A stretch of DNA of 64,000 bases from Natrinema sp031626495. GTDB lineage: Archaea > Halobacteriota > Halobacteria > Halobacteriales > Natrialbaceae. The translations under genes and the position numbers were made by a program. The notes below the pieces were generated by a model that was not told the DNA's origin, did no database searches, and saw nothing but the letters and a program-made list of their open reading frames with translations. The stretch spans positions 646,909 to 710,908 of the forward strand of contig NZ_JAMQOJ010000003.1 of NCBI RefSeq assembly GCF_031626495.1, read 5' to 3'. Shown here one piece after another: positions 6,765-15,345 of this stretch. The stretch's first letter is position 1. Every line of letters begins with the position of its first letter.

Positions 6765-8063
6765 GTGATCGATCACCGTCGGGGACGCGAGCTGACGACG
6801 CGGGCTCTCCGGCTCGCGAAGGACGAACAGCTGACGCTGCTGGCGGCCGGGGTCGCGTTCTACGGCTTCATCTCGATCGTCCCATTGACGTTGCTCGCGC
6901 TGGGAATTGCCGCGTCGATCGGAGGAGAGGCGCTCGCGACTCGGCTGTCGGTCGCGGCCGAGGACATCCTCACGGCGCAGGCCCAGGAGTTGCTCGCCGA
7001 GACGATCGTCGATGAGACCAATCGGCAGGGAGCGACCGTCGTCGGTATCCTCGGATTGCTCTGGGGCTCGAGCCGGGTGCTGCGCGGCCTCGATCGGGCC
7101 TTCTCCGAGGTGTACGGCACCGCGGGGTCGAAATCGCTGCTCGATACGATCTGGGACGCGACGATCGTCTCCCTCGTCATCGCCGGCGGCCTCGTCCTCG
7201 TCGGGATCCTCGAGTACGCGATCCAGTTCCTTCCGGGATCCGGACTGGCTATCGTCGGGCAGTTTTTCGTCGTGGTCGGACTGGCAGTGACGTTCCTGCC
7301 GCTGTACGTCATCTTCCCCGACGCGAACGTAGGGATCCGCGAGGCCGTCCCGGGAACGATCGTCGCCGCGGTCGGCTGGTTCGTGCTCAGCCGGACGTTC
7401 GCGGTGTACACCACCATCGCCGTCGGTTACACGGTGTACGGCGCGCTCGGGGCCGTCTTCCTCGTGCTCATCTGGCTGTATCTCGGCGCGATCGTCCTCG
7501 TCTTCGCGGCGGTCCTCAACGCGGTCCTCGCCGACCGTGAAGTGGATCGGCAGCTACAAAGTCCCGGCGGACGACAGGTCTCGACAGAAGCGATGACCGA
7601 CGACGCCACGGGTGCCGACGAGGGGGCCGCCGAGGACCGCGAGAGCGAGCGCACCGCGACGAGCCGTGTGAGCGCCCGGACGCACGACCGGGCGGACGAT
7701 CCGGAAGTCCTGCGCGAGGAGATCGAGCGCCTGCGCGACCGCGTCGACGACTTCGAGGACGACGTCGAGGACCGAACCGTCAGGAAAGAGTCCCTCGAGG
7801 GCGACCTCAAGCGCTACGTTCGCCGCCGGATCCGCCGCGGCCACGCCCGCGACTGGGGGCCGTACCTCGTCTTGCTGTACGGGACCGCGATGTCCATCGG
7901 GGCGTTTTACTTCCTCGAGGGCGGCTGGGCGATCCTCGCGCTGTTCGTCGTCTGGACCTCGACGCTCGGCCTCTACGTCCTGATGGTCCTGTTCGGCTTC
8001 GGAATCTCCCTGCTCGACGTCCCCGGTCGCCTGCGCGATGCGATCGGCGAGCGACGTTCCTGA
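6765..8063 (+). CDS. YihY/BrkB-family inner membrane protein
   Basis: This is a 432-residue membrane protein of the YihY/UPF0761 family, whose molecular function is unsettled. The family hallmark follows the start: a first membrane segment LLAAGVAFYGFISIVPLTLLALGIA, then the long loop with LLWGSSRVLRGLDRAFSEVYG, and four more hydrophobic segments up to about residue 265. An acidic, coiled-coil-like linker (about 270-350, EEIERLRDRVDDFEDDVEDR) leads to two extra C-terminal membrane segments (YLVLLYGTAMSIGAFYF and ILALFVVWTSTLGLYVL), which bacterial members lack. The GTG start at 6765 is based on promoter spacing; ATG 6726 would add 13 residues. Confidence 0.82.
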   Translation: MIDHRRGRELTTRALRLAKDEQLTLLAAGVAFYGFISIVPLTLLALGIAASIGGEALATRLSVAAEDILTAQAQELLAETIVDETNRQGATVVGILGLLWGSSRVLRGLDRAFSEVYGTAGSKSLLDTIWDATIVSLVIAGGLVLVGILEYAIQFLPGSGLAIVGQFFVVVGLAVTFLPLYVIFPDANVGIREAVPGTIVAAVGWFVLSRTFAVYTTIAVGYTVYGALGAVFLVLIWLYLGAIVLVFAAVLNAVLADREVDRQLQSPGGRQVSTEAMTDDATGADEGAAEDRESERTATSRVSARTHDRADDPEVLREEIERLRDRVDDFEDDVEDRTVRKESLEGDLKRYVRRRIRRGHARDWGPYLVLLYGTAMSIGAFYFLEGGWAILALFVVWTSTLGLYVLMVLFGFGISLLDVPGRLRDAIGERRS

Positions 8064-8067
8064 CGCC

Positions 8068-8865
8068 TTACTGTTCCGTCGGAACGGAGCGGCGGACGAA
8101 CCGTCGGACTCGATCCGTGTACGTCGCCGGTCGGTGGAGGTTGCAGATGTGGCCGGCGTCCGCGAGCACCTCGACGCGCCCGTCTCTCGCCGCGGCGGCG
8201 TGGGCCTGCTCGCCGCGGCGCATCAGCTTGTCGTTCTCGCCGTTGAGGATCAGCGTCGAGGCGGGGACGGTCGAGAGTTTCGCCCGGAAGTCCTCGCCGG
8301 CGATCTCCGGCCCCGCGTCGCCGAACGGTTTCGGGTAGAAGCCGGCGTCGATGATCTCCCGTTTGACGTCCCGCGGAAGGTCCCGATTCCGCACCCAGCG
8401 CGTCGCCAGTTTCTCGACGGCGCGCTTCCCGAGGTCGGGTTTGGTCAGGAGCCGCGCCAGCCCGCCGGTCAGTCGGGTGCCGAGCTCTATCCCCCTCGTC
8501 GGGTTCACGCTGCTGCCCGACAGCACTAGCCCGTCGACCGCGTCGGGATGCCGATAGGCGTACTCGGTCGCCGCGTAGCCGCCCAGCGAGAGCCCGACGA
8601 GGACCGCCGAGCCGTCGGTGTGCGTCTCGAGGGCGTCCTCGAGGACGTCGATCGCCGGCTCCATTCGGAACGGCTCGTCGGCGCGAGCGCCGTGGCCGGG
8701 GAGGTCCGGGGCGACGACGCGGAACCGGTCCTCGAGTTCGCGTCGCTGGGGCAGCCACATCCGTCGCGTGAATATCGCGCCGTGAACGAATACGATCGAC
8801 TGCGCGTCCGCGGGGCCGGCGACGTCGGTTCCCTTGTCACCGCCTCGTTCGTCTCTGCGGGCCAT
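8068..8865 (-). CDS. Alpha/beta-fold hydrolase
   Basis: This 265-residue protein has the full alpha/beta-hydrolase signature: VFVHGAIFTRRMW (oxyanion hole), the nucleophile serine in GLSLGGYAA, an acid in NGENDKL and the catalytic histidine in ADAGHICNL. PDLPGHG matches the conserved loop after strand 4. The substrate cannot be told from sequence; esterase or lactonase activity is plausible. The ATG at 8865 is chosen because upstream residues are low-complexity. It converges on the YihY-family gene with only 4 nt between the stops, so the two probably share termination signals. Confidence 0.85.
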   Translation of the reverse strand: MARRDERGGDKGTDVAGPADAQSIVFVHGAIFTRRMWLPQRRELEDRFRVVAPDLPGHGARADEPFRMEPAIDVLEDALETHTDGSAVLVGLSLGGYAATEYAYRHPDAVDGLVLSGSSVNPTRGIELGTRLTGGLARLLTKPDLGKRAVEKLATRWVRNRDLPRDVKREIIDAGFYPKPFGDAGPEIAGEDFRAKLSTVPASTLILNGENDKLMRRGEQAHAAAARDGRVEVLADAGHICNLHRPATYTDRVRRFVRRSVPTEQ

Positions 8866-8998
8866 AGTCGTCGGACGTATCACGAGCAGGGACTTAGTAG
8901 ACCGGCCGGAAACGCGCAGCGAGAGAACGTCGGCTCGTGGGCGAGAGACGGCCAGCGTCGCAGTCGAGCAGTGACGGACGCGAGTGCCCACGCGACGG

Positions 8999-9688
8999 CT
9001 ATCGATCCTCGGTGGCGTCGTCGTCGGTCTCGTCCTCCAAGCCGGCGTCGGCGAGTCGTTTCTCCTCTGGATCGTCGTCGACTCCCCGCGCGCCGTCCTC
9101 GGTCGTCGGCCCACGATCGGCCGCGTCGGATTCGCGAACCGCGTCCGGATCGACCGCCGCGTCGGTTCGGTCGGCGTCCTCGGTGGGCTCGACGGCCGCG
9201 TCCGTCCGCTGGGCGCCCTCGTCTGGCCGGGCCGAGAGCCCCGTATCTCGGTCCGTCAACTCGGCCGGGTCGACCTCCGCACCGCGGCCCCGGTCCTCGA
9301 CGGCGTCCAGATCGTCGGCCGAGTCTCGCCGGTCGGCTTCCATCTCGTCGTCGATTTCGGTCTCGTCGAGCCCGCTCATCCCTCCCGCCGGCTCCGTCTC
9401 CGGATCGCGCTCGGCCCCGCGTTCGACGTCGGGAGCTCCGTGGACGGGCAGTTCTCCCTCGAGCCGAACGGCGTCGGCGGTGATCTCTCGGACCGACGCG
9501 CGGTCGAGCGTGATGCGTTGCTCGGCGACGCCGTCCCAGCCGAGCGAGGACTTGATCGATTCCACGGCCGACGGGTCGGGTCTGACGTGGGCGATGTCGC
9601 CTTCGACCGCGGCGATGACGCCCACCTCGTCCCCGTTGGCGTTCCTGACGGGTTTGTCGATATCGTCGTCCGAAAAGGTGGCACGCAT
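8999..9688 (-). CDS. PRC-barrel-like domain protein with long acidic tail
   Basis: This 229-residue protein starts with an 80-residue domain (FSDDDIDKPVRNANGDEVG...IAHVRPDP...SIKSSLGW...ITADAVRLEG) closely resembling the two 79-residue proteins at 52591 and 52944. The pattern of GxxVG and a small beta-barrel suggests a PRC-barrel/DUF2171-like fold, which usually mediates protein or RNA contacts. Residues 85-229 are an extremely Asp/Glu-rich, probably disordered tail, a strong haloadaptation signature. The start at ATG 9688 aligns with the paralogs. The function is unknown. Confidence 0.75.
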   Translation of the reverse strand: MRATFSDDDIDKPVRNANGDEVGVIAAVEGDIAHVRPDPSAVESIKSSLGWDGVAEQRITLDRASVREITADAVRLEGELPVHGAPDVERGAERDPETEPAGGMSGLDETEIDDEMEADRRDSADDLDAVEDRGRGAEVDPAELTDRDTGLSARPDEGAQRTDAAVEPTEDADRTDAAVDPDAVRESDAADRGPTTEDGARGVDDDPEEKRLADAGLEDETDDDATEDR

Positions 9689-9776
9689 GTGGTTTGCTAC
9701 CTCGACTCGAGGCAAGCCGGTACTGCCTGCAACGGCCGGTCGCTGGTAATGGGGGACCGGTCGACCGACGCGGCCG

Positions 9777-10856
9777 TCAATCGATCGGAAACCGGAGCAG
9801 CGCACCGACGCCGTCGAACGCCTCGTGGAACCGCTCGCCGTCGGCGAAGTCGTCCGGTACCACGACCGTCTCGCCGCCCTGCTCGAGCGTTCGGTCGCCG
9901 AACTCCTGTAACTGCGGCCCCTCGAGCGCCGTCGAGAGCAGGAGCGTCTCGACTGCGTCGTACTCGAGGGCGTCGTCGACCGCCTCGCGGCCGTAAGCCA
10001 CGGGAATCTCATCGTCCTGAATGCCCTCGAAGAAGATCTCGAGCGTCTCGCGCGTGTCGGTCCGGTCGCGCTCGTCGACGGCGTCTTCGCCGCGCTCGGC
10101 GAGCTGGCGGAGGCCCTGTTCGGTGGCGTACTCGACGGCGAACTCGCCGATCAGCTCGTCCGCGAGGCGGTGATCGAGCTCGGCTTCGTCGCGGAACTCC
10201 TCGACGGTGCCCGTGGTGCCGCCGAGCAACACGCCGTCGACCGGTTCGCCCTCGACGAACTCGAGACGGGCGCGCTCGGCGACCTCGTCGAAGAAGTCGC
10301 GCTTCTGCCGTTCGCGGTCGCGCTCGAAGCGCTCGGCCGACTGCCCGCCCGCGCTCGACTTCCCGGGCACGTCGCTGTCGAACGTCTCGATGGGGTCGAC
10401 GCCGTCGCCGTTCAGCCGGCCCAGCGCGGCCCCGCCGCGCTCGACGACCAGCAGCCCGTAGGTCGCGTCGGAGCCCGTCACGTCCTCGAACGGCTCGAGA
10501 TCGAACTCGTTTGCGTGCTCGTAGGTTCTCTCGTCGATGGCGACGGGCAGATCGTCGAAGGTGGCGGTGACGAGGTCGCCGTCGACGACGCCGGCGTAGA
10601 GCACGAGCCCATCCTCCGGGATCTCGTCGTACTCGTTCAGTCGGCTCCGGACGTCATCGAGGGCCGTCTCGAGCGGTTTGGGGACGGGTCGGTCGTCGCG
10701 CTGAGTCGCCTCGGCGTAGTCGGTTTCGACGGGCTGGCGCGCTTCGCCGATCGACTGGTCGGGCGGGACGGCCAGGGTAACGAGTACGTCGCGATCCGCC
10801 GATGCGGCCGAGAGCCGATCGAGTCGCTCGTGGAGTTCGTAGTTCACGCGGGACAT
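9777..10856 (-). CDS. Vms1/ANKZF1-like peptidyl-tRNA hydrolase (eRF1-like)
   Basis: This 359-residue protein resembles archaeal Vms1-type proteins, release-factor relatives that cleave peptidyl-tRNA on stalled ribosomal subunits. The key feature is GKSSAGGQSAERFERDRERQ at about residues 166-185, a GGQ-containing catalytic loop with the flanking GxS and the arginine-rich helix that follows in this family. The N-terminal part (ELHERLDRLSAASADRDVLVTL) and the C-terminal third (LEYDAVETLLLSTALEG) match the eRF1 domain 1/3 pattern. No zinc finger or ankyrin part is present, as expected for archaea. It stands alone between a PRC-barrel-like gene and dcd. Confidence 0.8.
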   Translation of the reverse strand: MSRVNYELHERLDRLSAASADRDVLVTLAVPPDQSIGEARQPVETDYAEATQRDDRPVPKPLETALDDVRSRLNEYDEIPEDGLVLYAGVVDGDLVTATFDDLPVAIDERTYEHANEFDLEPFEDVTGSDATYGLLVVERGGAALGRLNGDGVDPIETFDSDVPGKSSAGGQSAERFERDRERQKRDFFDEVAERARLEFVEGEPVDGVLLGGTTGTVEEFRDEAELDHRLADELIGEFAVEYATEQGLRQLAERGEDAVDERDRTDTRETLEIFFEGIQDDEIPVAYGREAVDDALEYDAVETLLLSTALEGPQLQEFGDRTLEQGGETVVVPDDFADGERFHEAFDGVGALLRFPID

Positions 10857-11046
10857 GCGTGTCAGGGTGTCGTCGCCACACCGTTACCCGTGCCGTGGGC
10901 CGCGGGCTTGTCGAACCAGCGTCCCAGCCACGAGATCACAGCGCGGCGTCTATGATCCGGTACGACCGACTCGAGGGTGAATCCCCTGCCGGCAGCCGAC
11001 GGTGATCGACTGTCAGCGGGTGGCCGCGAACCGTCGGGTATCGCGG

Positions 11047-11649
11047 TCAGTCGTCGCGCTCGAGTTGGTCGCCGCCGAACTCGTCGTCGCTCTGGATGCG
11101 CGAGGCCTGCGGGCCGTCCTGATCCTGATACTTCGAGCCGCGCTCGCTGCCGTAGGGGCGTTCGGCTTCCGTCTTGAGCTCCGTGAAGGTGAGCTGCGAG
11201 ATGCGCATCCCGGGCGTGAGCGCGACGGGCGCGCTGCCGAGATTGGAGAGCTCGAGGGTGATCTGGCCCCGGTAGCCGGGATCACAGAGGCCGGCTGTCG
11301 CGTGGACGACGATGGCGAGCCGACCCAGCGAGGATCGCCCCTCGACGTGGGCGATCAGGTCCGCGGGAATCTCGACGCGCTCGTAGGTCGTGCCGAGCAC
11401 GAAGTCGCCGGGGTGAAGGATGAAGTCGTCGCCCTCGTCGACGATCGTCTCGGTGACGTACTCGCCGACTTCCTGTTCGGAATTGGGGTGGATACACGGG
11501 ATGTTCGTCCGCTGGAACTCGAGGAACTCCCGTCCCAGTCGGAGGTCGATGCTGGCGGGCTGGACTTGCAGCTCCGGGTCGTCGAGCGGCTCGACGACGA
11601 GGTCGCCGGTCTCGAGGCGCTCTAAGATGTCCGCGTCGGAGAGGATCAT
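11047..11649 (-). CDS. dcd: dCTP deaminase
   Basis: This 200-residue trimeric enzyme converts dCTP to dUTP, or directly to dUMP if bifunctional, for dTTP synthesis. VEGRSSLGRLAIVVHATAG contains the conserved Ser-Ser-x-Gly-Arg motif. The catalytic glutamate lies in GQITLELSN, and the family start ILSDADILERLE is intact. The C-terminal tail (about 175-200) is charged and contains QDQDGPQAS-type residues that close over the nucleotide in this family. The ATG at 11649 is supported by ATTTATGG 28 nt upstream. Whether it also has dUTPase activity cannot be decided here. Confidence 0.92.
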   Translation of the reverse strand: MILSDADILERLETGDLVVEPLDDPELQVQPASIDLRLGREFLEFQRTNIPCIHPNSEQEVGEYVTETIVDEGDDFILHPGDFVLGTTYERVEIPADLIAHVEGRSSLGRLAIVVHATAGLCDPGYRGQITLELSNLGSAPVALTPGMRISQLTFTELKTEAERPYGSERGSKYQDQDGPQASRIQSDDEFGGDQLERDD

Positions 11650-11673
11650 ACCGAGTAGGAGCCAGCACTGGGC

Positions 11674-11680
11674 CATAAAT
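11674..11680 (-). promoter_or_regulatory. TATA-like box of dcd
   Basis: ATTTATGG on the minus strand is centred 28 nt upstream of the dcd ATG, which implies a leaderless or near-leaderless transcript. Confidence 0.55.
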
Positions 11681-11837
11681 TCCGTCATTCCGAATGAGCA
11701 GTCGGCCGACGGACCGCCCCGACTTCGACGTCCGATCCGTCGACACGCCCGGCGGTCACGGAGCCGGCGGCTCCTCGAAGATCGTGACCGGCAGAACATG
11801 TGAACGATCTGAAAACCTCTCTCGGACGGCCTAATCG

Positions 11838-11843
11838 ATTATA
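11838..11843 (+). promoter_or_regulatory. TATA-like box of the gene at 11868
   Basis: GATTATAACG is centred about 27 nt upstream of ATG 11868. It rules out the in-frame GTG at 11847 as the main start. Confidence 0.55.
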
Positions 11844-11867
11844 ACGGTGTCTGGTGAAAGCCGACGC

Positions 11868-12683
11868 ATGGACGGGAGGCAGGACCGGTTTACGGGGGAC
11901 ACGGAGGTTCTACACCAGCGAGCGGTCAGGATTCCGCTTCCGGACGCGGAGGCCGAACGTGTCTTCCACGAAAACATGATGACCGTAGCGGACGCTCGAG
12001 AGCGGAAGGCGGACCTGCTGGCCGATCCCGATAGCCCGGTGTTGTCCGCGTACGAGGCGGAACGGGACCGCATCGCCGAGACCTTCGAACGACGCCTCAG
12101 GCGGATCGCCGGGGACGACTATCGGGAGGTCGCGATGGCGTACAACCGCGGGGAGCGAGACGACCGGATCGGCGCGCTCGCCGCGTACTACTTCGAGGGA
12201 GCGTGGCGAGCCCAACAGCGGACCACTATCACCGAAATGGTGTTCGCCCCGCTCATCCTCCGATATCCCGACTGTTTCACGATGAACATGCGGTTCGCGA
12301 GCGGCTACACGACACCGCGATCGATCCGCTACGAGTCGCCGGAACACTCCTCGGAGGAGTTAGACGACGAGCACGCCGAGCGGTACTACAAAGAGAGCCG
12401 CTACTCGCAGCAGCAGGCAGCGACGTATCTCCAGGAGACGGCCGAGATCATCCGCGAGGAGTTCCCCGATCCCGACGAGACGTCGTTCGAGGAGCGCAAG
12501 TACGGCGGCATCGTCTCGGCCAGCGGCCGGCGCGGGTCGACCTTCTCGGCGCTGCTCGAGCGCGTCGAGCCCGACCCCGACCGGTTTTCGGACCCGGTCG
12601 ACGAACCGACGCTCGTCGAGGCGGGACCGGAGGCGAAACGGACGGAACGGGAACTGCTCTGCGAGAGCGAAGTCGTCTACTGA
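11868..12683 (+). CDS. Conserved-looking soluble protein of unknown function
   Basis: This 271-residue acidic protein is one I do not recognise. Its centre contains an ordered stretch (LAAYYFEGAWRAQQRTTITEM...LRYPDCFTMNMRFASGYTTPRSIRYESPEH), followed by a helical segment (HAERYYKESRYSQQQAATYLQETAEIIREEFP). There is no signal peptide or membrane segment. Only one cysteine lies in the central domain and one near the C-terminus, so zinc binding is unlikely. The start is set by the TATA-like box 27 nt upstream. It is a single-gene unit convergent with nat. Codon use and acidity match its neighbours. Confidence 0.65.
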   Translation: MDGRQDRFTGDTEVLHQRAVRIPLPDAEAERVFHENMMTVADARERKADLLADPDSPVLSAYEAERDRIAETFERRLRRIAGDDYREVAMAYNRGERDDRIGALAAYYFEGAWRAQQRTTITEMVFAPLILRYPDCFTMNMRFASGYTTPRSIRYESPEHSSEELDDEHAERYYKESRYSQQQAATYLQETAEIIREEFPDPDETSFEERKYGGIVSASGRRGSTFSALLERVEPDPDRFSDPVDEPTLVEAGPEAKRTERELLCESEVVY

Positions 12684-12777
12684 CACGGACTCGGATCGCC
12701 GGGGTTGCCGCGAGCGTATCGCTGTGAAGTAGTGATCGCGCAGTACGGACGGTGCAGGAAACGGTGCTCGTGGGGGC

Positions 12778-13584
12778 TCAGACCGATGGGAGGCTGATGG
12801 CGAATTCGCGCTCGAGGACGGCGTCCCACTCTTCCGGGTCGACCGCAGTGGCTGACTCTTCGGTTCCCGTTCGGCGCGTGAGGGTGTCGGCGTCGAGACC
12901 GACCCATCCGTTCCGAGTGGAGCGTTTGACGATAGGACCCGTAGTGAAGGTGCCGTTCGGCCGGTTGGCGAGAAACTCGCAGGTGGCTTCGAAGTAACTG
13001 AGCGTCCGAGGCTCGGTCTGGAACCGATAGCGGAGCTCCCAGCCGTCGGCACCGGGGTCGCGTTTCTGAAGGACGTAGTCCGACAGCGGCGCATCGCTGG
13101 GGACGACCCGCCAGGAGATGCCGACGGCGTCTTCGACGGGAGTCCCATCGAACGGGATCGGCTCGCGTATCTGTGGGGTCCCGGTGCCCACGTCGACGAG
13201 ATACGCTCGGTCCAGGTGAACGACGTTCGTATGGTGGTTCGCGGGCGGATGACCGAGGCTGTCGTCATCGCCGCCGATGCGAGCGGCACAGCGATCTGCG
13301 TCGAACCCGAGCGCGGTGAGCAGCCGATTGAACAGCCCGTTGATCTCGAAGCAGAAGCCACCACGGCGGCGAGTAACGACCTTCTCGTAGAGGTCGGCGA
13401 GAGAAAGCGAGACACCGTCGCCCGCGTAGTCACCGTGCGGGTGGCCGACGATGTCGAGGTTCTCGAACGGGACGCTGGTGGCGTGTGCGGGGACGATGGT
13501 ATGGAGCGTGTCGAGGTCGGCAGGTAGGTCCGCTGGACCGGGGTCCGTGAGACCGATTCGGTCGAGATAGCGGTCCACGTTCAT
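12778..13584 (-). CDS. nat: Arylamine N-acetyltransferase
   Basis: This 268-residue protein transfers acetyl (or another acyl group) from CoA to arylamines or hydrazines. The catalytic triad is visible: Cys78 in RRGGFCFEINGLF, His118 in ANHHTNVVHL and Asp131 in YLVDVGTG. The N-terminal helical domain (VDRYLDRIGL, then HATSVPFENLDI) also matches. The length is typical (260-280). NAT genes are patchy in archaea, and this one may have been acquired from bacteria, although its composition is now fully haloarchaeal. It is divergent from pth2 with about 200 nt between. Confidence 0.9.
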   Translation of the reverse strand: MNVDRYLDRIGLTDPGPADLPADLDTLHTIVPAHATSVPFENLDIVGHPHGDYAGDGVSLSLADLYEKVVTRRRGGFCFEINGLFNRLLTALGFDADRCAARIGGDDDSLGHPPANHHTNVVHLDRAYLVDVGTGTPQIREPIPFDGTPVEDAVGISWRVVPSDAPLSDYVLQKRDPGADGWELRYRFQTEPRTLSYFEATCEFLANRPNGTFTTGPIVKRSTRNGWVGLDADTLTRRTGTEESATAVDPEEWDAVLEREFAISLPSV

Positions 13585-13790
13585 CCTTCGGTCGAACACT
13601 TCGTCCCGAGTACATATCAAATCCCCGTACAGCACGCAGCTTCGACGGATAACGGGGAGCCGCTTCCGCTCGGTACCCCTTCGGTCGTACTGACGACGCA
13701 CCGCTTTTTGACTCGCACGCGACGAGTACCGACTCGCGTCGATCCCGTCGTATAGTCACGGCTAAAGGGCTCCCCCTCCTCGAGTCGGCC

Positions 13791-14129
13791 ATGAAACAGG
13801 CCATCGTCGCCCGCACGGATATCGGGATGGGACAGGGGAAACTCGCCGCACAGGTCGCCCACGCGTCGCTGTCGGCCTACGAGAAGGCGGACAACCAACT
13901 GCAATCGCAGTGGAAGCAGGGCGGCCAGAAGAAGGTCGTTCTGAAAGGCGAGAGCGAGCGCCAACTGCACGAACTCTCGGAAATCGCCGACCAGGCGGGG
14001 ATTCCGAACGCGATCGTCCGCGACGCCGGCCACACGCAACTCGAACCCGGCACCGTCACCGCACTGGCCGTCGGACCGGCCGCCGACGACCGCGTGGATA
14101 GCGTGACCGGCGAGCTCTCGCTCTTCTAA
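13791..14129 (+). CDS. pth2: Peptidyl-tRNA hydrolase, Pth2 type
   Basis: This 112-residue enzyme recycles peptidyl-tRNAs released from ribosomes. KQAIVARTDIGMGQGKLAAQVAHAS is the family start, with the catalytic lysine/aspartate region, KKVVLKG marks the second strand, and IVRDAGHTQLEPGTVTALAVGP is the C-terminal signature. Its full length is exactly that of archaeal Pth2. The stop overlaps the stop of the convergent EamA gene by 4 nt. Confidence 0.95.
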   Translation: MKQAIVARTDIGMGQGKLAAQVAHASLSAYEKADNQLQSQWKQGGQKKVVLKGESERQLHELSEIADQAGIPNAIVRDAGHTQLEPGTVTALAVGPAADDRVDSVTGELSLF

Positions 14130-15106
14130 TCGGAGCGGTAGCCCCGCGGCTCCTCCCTGATCGTCGAATCGTCGTCGGTTCGCGGCGCGTCGGCAAGAAC
14201 GCTCGGGAGCCGTGAACCGAGGTCGATCGACTCGCTACCCAGCACCGCGAACCCGGCGAAGATCGTCAGAAAGCCGGCGACCGCGAGCGCTTCGACGGTC
14301 TCGCCGAGCAGCGCCCACCCGCCGAGCGTCGAGACGACCGGGACGACGTAGAAGATCAGGTTCGCGCGGATTGCACCGGCCGCGTCGATGAGGCCGAAGT
14401 AGGCGATGTAGGCGAGGACGCCCGCAAAGAGGCTGACGTAGCCGAGCGTGAGGACTGCTTCCGGGGTCCACTCGATCGCCGCCGCCGACTCGCCGCCGGA
14501 CCAGGCCAGCAGGTGACACAGCGCCGCGGCGAAGGGGAGCCCCCAGGCGACGCGGACCGTACTCGAGAGGTTGCTGTCGGCCCGCCGGATGAGAACGGCC
14601 CCGAGCGCGGCGCTGACCGCGCCGGCAAACAGGATCCCCTTGCCGCCGGCCCCGCCCAGCAGGTTCGCGGGATCGGGGCTGACTACGAGACCGACGCCGA
14701 ACAGCCCCATCCCCATCCCGGTCGCGCCGCGGGCGGAGAGACGCTCGTCGGCGAGCAGTACCGCGGCGAAGACGGGAGTCAGAACGGGACTGAGGCTGAA
14801 GACGATCGAGGAGACGGCGCTCGAGACGGACCCCTGTCCGACGAACAGCAGGGCGTTCGCCAGCCCGATGGAGAGAACGCCGGTGGCGAGGATGCCGATG
14901 GCGTCGTCGCGGGTCCGCGGGAGCAGTTCCGTCCGCGACGAGGTCCAGCCCACGTAGGTCAGCATGATGACGGCGGCGATGTCGAACCGGAACGCGACGA
15001 ATAGCAGCGGCGGGAAATAGGCGAGTCCGGCCTTCGCGGCGACGAACGTGCCGCCGAAGAACAGACTCGAGAGGGCGAAGAACGCGAGCGTTCGCCGGGA
15101 GACCAT
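14126..15106 (-). CDS. EamA/DMT-family transporter
   Basis: This 326-residue inner-membrane protein has about ten hydrophobic segments arranged as two EamA repeats. The first starts at LAFFALSSLFFGGTFVAAKAGL, with the typical FRF motif in LFVAFRFDIAA and a loop-helix IVFSLSPVLTPVFAAVLLADERLS. The second repeat includes ILFAGAVSAALGAVLIRRA and VVPVVSTLGGWALLGE. The last 30 residues are a soluble acidic tail. It probably exports or imports a small metabolite or amino acid; the substrate is unknown. It is divergent from the HTH regulator at 15346, which could control it. Confidence 0.88.
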   Translation of the reverse strand: MVSRRTLAFFALSSLFFGGTFVAAKAGLAYFPPLLFVAFRFDIAAVIMLTYVGWTSSRTELLPRTRDDAIGILATGVLSIGLANALLFVGQGSVSSAVSSIVFSLSPVLTPVFAAVLLADERLSARGATGMGMGLFGVGLVVSPDPANLLGGAGGKGILFAGAVSAALGAVLIRRADSNLSSTVRVAWGLPFAAALCHLLAWSGGESAAAIEWTPEAVLTLGYVSLFAGVLAYIAYFGLIDAAGAIRANLIFYVVPVVSTLGGWALLGETVEALAVAGFLTIFAGFAVLGSESIDLGSRLPSVLADAPRTDDDSTIREEPRGYRSD

Positions 15107-15345
15107 TTACGCCGTCACCCCCAATCGAATCGTGTCCGTCGCCCCGTAGACGAGCGACGCGTAGATACCGGGAATCATCGTAGTATACCGTACGAACGCC
15201 GGGTTTATAGTTTCGTTCAGAAATAATTTCGAGGTAAGAAAACGATGCGTGCCGGGAAACGATCGGCCGTCGCGATACCCCCGCACGTCGTGAAAGCGTT
15301 TCACACCGCGAAAACGGTTTACCACAGCGGGAACGAGGAGAGGGT

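Noticed and set aside
8984..10570. 528-residue + strand frame across two minus-strand genes
   Set aside because: It is antisense to the PRC-barrel-like and Vms1-like genes, has no domain and turns into an Arg-rich repeat.
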